Of a DNA stretch of 5,939 nt, positions 4,370 through 5,939 are shown in pieces (position 1 is the first letter of the stretch; every line of letters starts with the position of its first letter). This stretch comes from Desulfuromusa sp. (GTDB lineage Bacteria; Desulfobacterota; Desulfuromonadia; Desulfuromonadales; Geopsychrobacteraceae): positions 1-5,939 of the forward strand of contig JAKIUD010000115.1 of the NCBI GenBank assembly GCA_021647765.1, in the 5' to 3' direction. A program made the translations under genes and the position numbers. The notes under the pieces were generated by a model. The model did no database searches, had not been told where the DNA came from, and saw nothing but the letters and a program-made list of their open reading frames with translations.

Positions 4370-5725
4370 TTAATCCAGAAGATTAACTATTCTGTCAGCC
4401 ATTCCGATATAACTGGCAGGGGTCATTTCCAGCAGTCGTTGTTTATCCGCTGGTTTCAGGTCTAATCCTTCGATAAATTTATGGATCGTCGCCCGATTTA
4501 TTTTTTGTCCGCGAGTCAATTCTTTTAACTTCTCGTAAGGTTTTTCAATCCCCGCTTTACGCATGACTGTTTGAATCGGTTCTGCCAACACCTCCCAGGC
4601 GTTATCCAGATCATTTCTCAGATTCTTCTGGTTAAGCTTCAGTTTACCGATTCCTTTGAGGGTTGATTTGTAAGCGATCATACTGTAGCCGAACCCAACC
4701 CCGATATTACGCAGAACTGTGGAGTCGGTCAGGTCTCGTTGCAGGCGTGAAATTGGTAATTTCATGGATAAATGGTGAAAAATTGCATTGGCCAGACCGC
4801 AGTTTCCTTCAGAATTTTCAAAATCGATGGGATTGACTTTGTGTGGCATAGTGGAAGAACCTACTTCTCCTGCGACGGTTTTCTGCCCAAAATAGCCCAT
4901 GGAGATATAAGTCCAGAGGTCGCGGTTGAAGTCGATCAAGATGGTGTTCCAGCGTGCCAGGGTATCAAACAGTTCAGCCATATAATCGTGAGGTTCAATC
5001 TGGGTGGTAAACAGGTTTTGTTTCAGTCCCAGTTCAGTTTCAATAACCTTTTTGGTCAGTTCAACCCAGTCAACATCTGGATAAGCGGAGAGATGGGCGT
5101 TAAAGTGGCCGACGGCTCCATTGAGTTTGCCGAGGAGGTCGATTGCGGCTATTTTTTCGCTCTGCTTCTGCAGCCGTTGGGAAAACACCGCAAGTTCCTT
5201 GCCGATAGTGGTTGGAGAAGCCGTTTGTCCGTGGGTGCGAGCGAGCATCGGAACCTCTTTGAACTCTCTGGCAAGGGTGCTGATACCTTCAATAATATTC
5301 TGCTGTGGAGGAATCAGTACGGTCAACCCATCGTTCAGCATCAAGGCATGTGAGAGGTTATTGATATCTTCCGAAGTGCAGGCAAAATGGATGAATTCAG
5401 AAATATCGTTAAGGGTTGTGTCGGCAATCTGTTTTTTAAGGTAATACTCAACCGCTTTGACATCATGGTTTGTTATTGCTTCAATCTTTTTGATTCTTTC
5501 TGCTTCAGCCGGGGTGAAATCTTCAATGATTTGACGTAATCTTTGCTCTTCATTGACTGATAAAGCTCGACATTCAGGAATGGATGTTTCGTTGCAAAGA
5601 GTGATCAGCCAGATAACTTCGACTTTAACCCGATTTTTGAACAGGGCATATTCAGAAAAACATTCATTCAACTCCGCTACTTTTGAGGCATAGCGGCCAT
5701 CAATTGGACTGATTGCAGTTATCAT
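4370..5725 (-). CDS. purB: Adenylosuccinate lyase
   Basis: Cytosolic homotetrameric enzyme of the fumarase/aspartase superfamily. It removes fumarate twice in purine synthesis: from SAICAR to give AICAR, and from adenylosuccinate to give AMP. The 451 aa are close to the 456 of E. coli PurB. Visible landmarks: SPIDGRY (6-12), TNHDVKAVEY (85-94), FACTSEDINNLSHALML (114-130), RTHGQTASPTTIGKE (163-177) with the general-acid His165, TQIEPHDYMAELFD (241-254), the signature SSTMPHKVNP (290-299) with the catalytic serine on the mobile loop, and RDLTDSTVLRN (330-340). No key residue is missing and the frame is intact. The ATG is well supported by AAAGGAGT (5731-5738), 5 nt upstream, and by conserved N-terminal residues. 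It appears monocistronic at its 5' side, with a terminator and its own promoter upstream. Confidence 0.97.
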   Translation of the reverse strand: MITAISPIDGRYASKVAELNECFSEYALFKNRVKVEVIWLITLCNETSIPECRALSVNEEQRLRQIIEDFTPAEAERIKKIEAITNHDVKAVEYYLKKQIADTTLNDISEFIHFACTSEDINNLSHALMLNDGLTVLIPPQQNIIEGISTLAREFKEVPMLARTHGQTASPTTIGKELAVFSQRLQKQSEKIAAIDLLGKLNGAVGHFNAHLSAYPDVDWVELTKKVIETELGLKQNLFTTQIEPHDYMAELFDTLARWNTILIDFNRDLWTYISMGYFGQKTVAGEVGSSTMPHKVNPIDFENSEGNCGLANAIFHHLSMKLPISRLQRDLTDSTVLRNIGVGFGYSMIAYKSTLKGIGKLKLNQKNLRNDLDNAWEVLAEPIQTVMRKAGIEKPYEKLKELTRGQKINRATIHKFIEGLDLKPADKQRLLEMTPASYIGMADRIVNLLD

Positions 5726-5755
5726 TTTACACTCCTTTTACTGTATTGAAACGGC

Positions 5756-5784
5756 ACTATAGCGGCCACTTAAGATCCCTGCAA
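5756..5784 (-). promoter_or_regulatory. Candidate sigma-70 promoter of purB
   Basis: On the minus strand, a TTGCAG -35 (5779-5784, 3 of 6 consensus bases) stands 17 bp from a TATAGT -10 (5756-5761, 5 of 6). Initiation near 5749 would give a leader of about 24 nt containing the AAAGGAGT ribosome site. It lies just after the terminator of the preceding gene, as expected for an independent transcription unit. No clear PurR-type operator is seen. Confidence 0.5.
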
Positions 5785-5817
5785 GTTCTTTGTCTGAGCC
5801 TCTCCATTGTTTGTTAT

Positions 5818-5847
5818 AAAAAACTCGGCCGCAAGCGACAGAGTTTT
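5818..5847 (-). terminator. Intrinsic terminator of the gene upstream of purB
   Basis: Read on the minus strand, AAAACTCTGTCG (5847-5836) pairs with CGGCCGAGTTTT (5831-5820) over 12 positions, with one mismatch and one wobble, around a CTTG loop. It runs directly into six T residues (5823-5818). It starts 13 bp after the stop codon at 5860-5862, a typical place for a rho-independent terminator. On the plus strand the T-run is only four long, so it is mainly a minus-strand signal. Confidence 0.75.
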
Positions 5848-5859
5848 AAAGGCAAAATC

Positions 5860-5937
5860 CTAAAACAGCTCCAGTTGCTTTCCGTGGACTTCCTTTTTAT
5901 CTAATTCGACCAATTGGTTTTGCACGTACTTACAAAT
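5860..5937 (-). CDS. C-terminal end of an unidentified gene (partial)
   Basis: Only the last 25 codons and a TAG stop lie in the window; the gene continues past the right edge. The visible residues are hydrophilic and look like a real protein tail (VQNQLVELDKKEVHG followed by KQLELF). The other two minus-strand frames close quickly here, and a good terminator follows 13 bp downstream. Together these argue for a genuine gene end, but too little is visible to name the product. Confidence 0.45.
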   Translation of the reverse strand: MCKYVQNQLVELDKKEVHGKQLELF

Positions 5938-5939
5938 AT

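Noticed and set aside
4772..5444. Two long plus-strand frames (193 and 107 codons) opposite purB
   Set aside because: They are antisense to a fully conserved purB frame and have no independent support.

Overview
The window carries bacterial chromosomal DNA. All five convincing coding regions and one partial gene end lie on the minus strand, so transcription runs from high to low coordinates. The adenylosuccinate lyase is of the Escherichia coli type, about 450 aa with the SSTMPHKVNP signature. That points to a beta- or gammaproteobacterium-like host, but the species cannot be named from the sequence alone. Base composition is not uniform. The P-type ATPase gene is visibly GC-rich, whereas purB, the Crp-like regulator and the stress-protein region are AT-richer.

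Reading along the minus strand, the layout is as follows. (1) 5860-5937: the last 25 codons of an unidentified gene, followed by a good intrinsic terminator at 5818-5847. (2) 4370-5725: purB with its own promoter and a strong ribosome binding site, a housekeeping purine gene. (3) 3937-4369: a gene-free stretch with two inverted repeats and a 115-bp segment with related, inverted ends that looks like a small non-autonomous mobile element or its remnant. (4) 3145-3936: a Crp/Fnr-family regulator with a well-placed promoter and an uncertain TTG start. (5) 2788-3144: a gene-free stretch holding a perfect TGTCA-N6-TGACA dyad and a second 24-bp imperfect dyad on the likely promoter of the next gene. 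(6) 2323-2787: a UspA-like protein. (7) 2102-2374: an overlapping small ORF of unknown function. (8) 88-2019: a plasma-membrane-type H+-exporting P-type ATPase cut off after the RMNS segment that precedes transmembrane helix 5. (9) 1-124: unrelated DNA, probably the end of an insertion sequence.

The Crp-like regulator, UspA-like protein, small ORF and proton pump could form a small stress or pH-homeostasis cluster, with the regulator possibly acting on the dyads in front of the usp gene. This is an inference from order and sites, not a demonstrated regulon. The pump lacks its C-terminal six membrane helices, so in this genome it is most likely non-functional. I found no CRISPR array, tRNA, rRNA or recognisable defence system. 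The points most worth a second look are the ATPase break, the two dyads and the 115-bp element.
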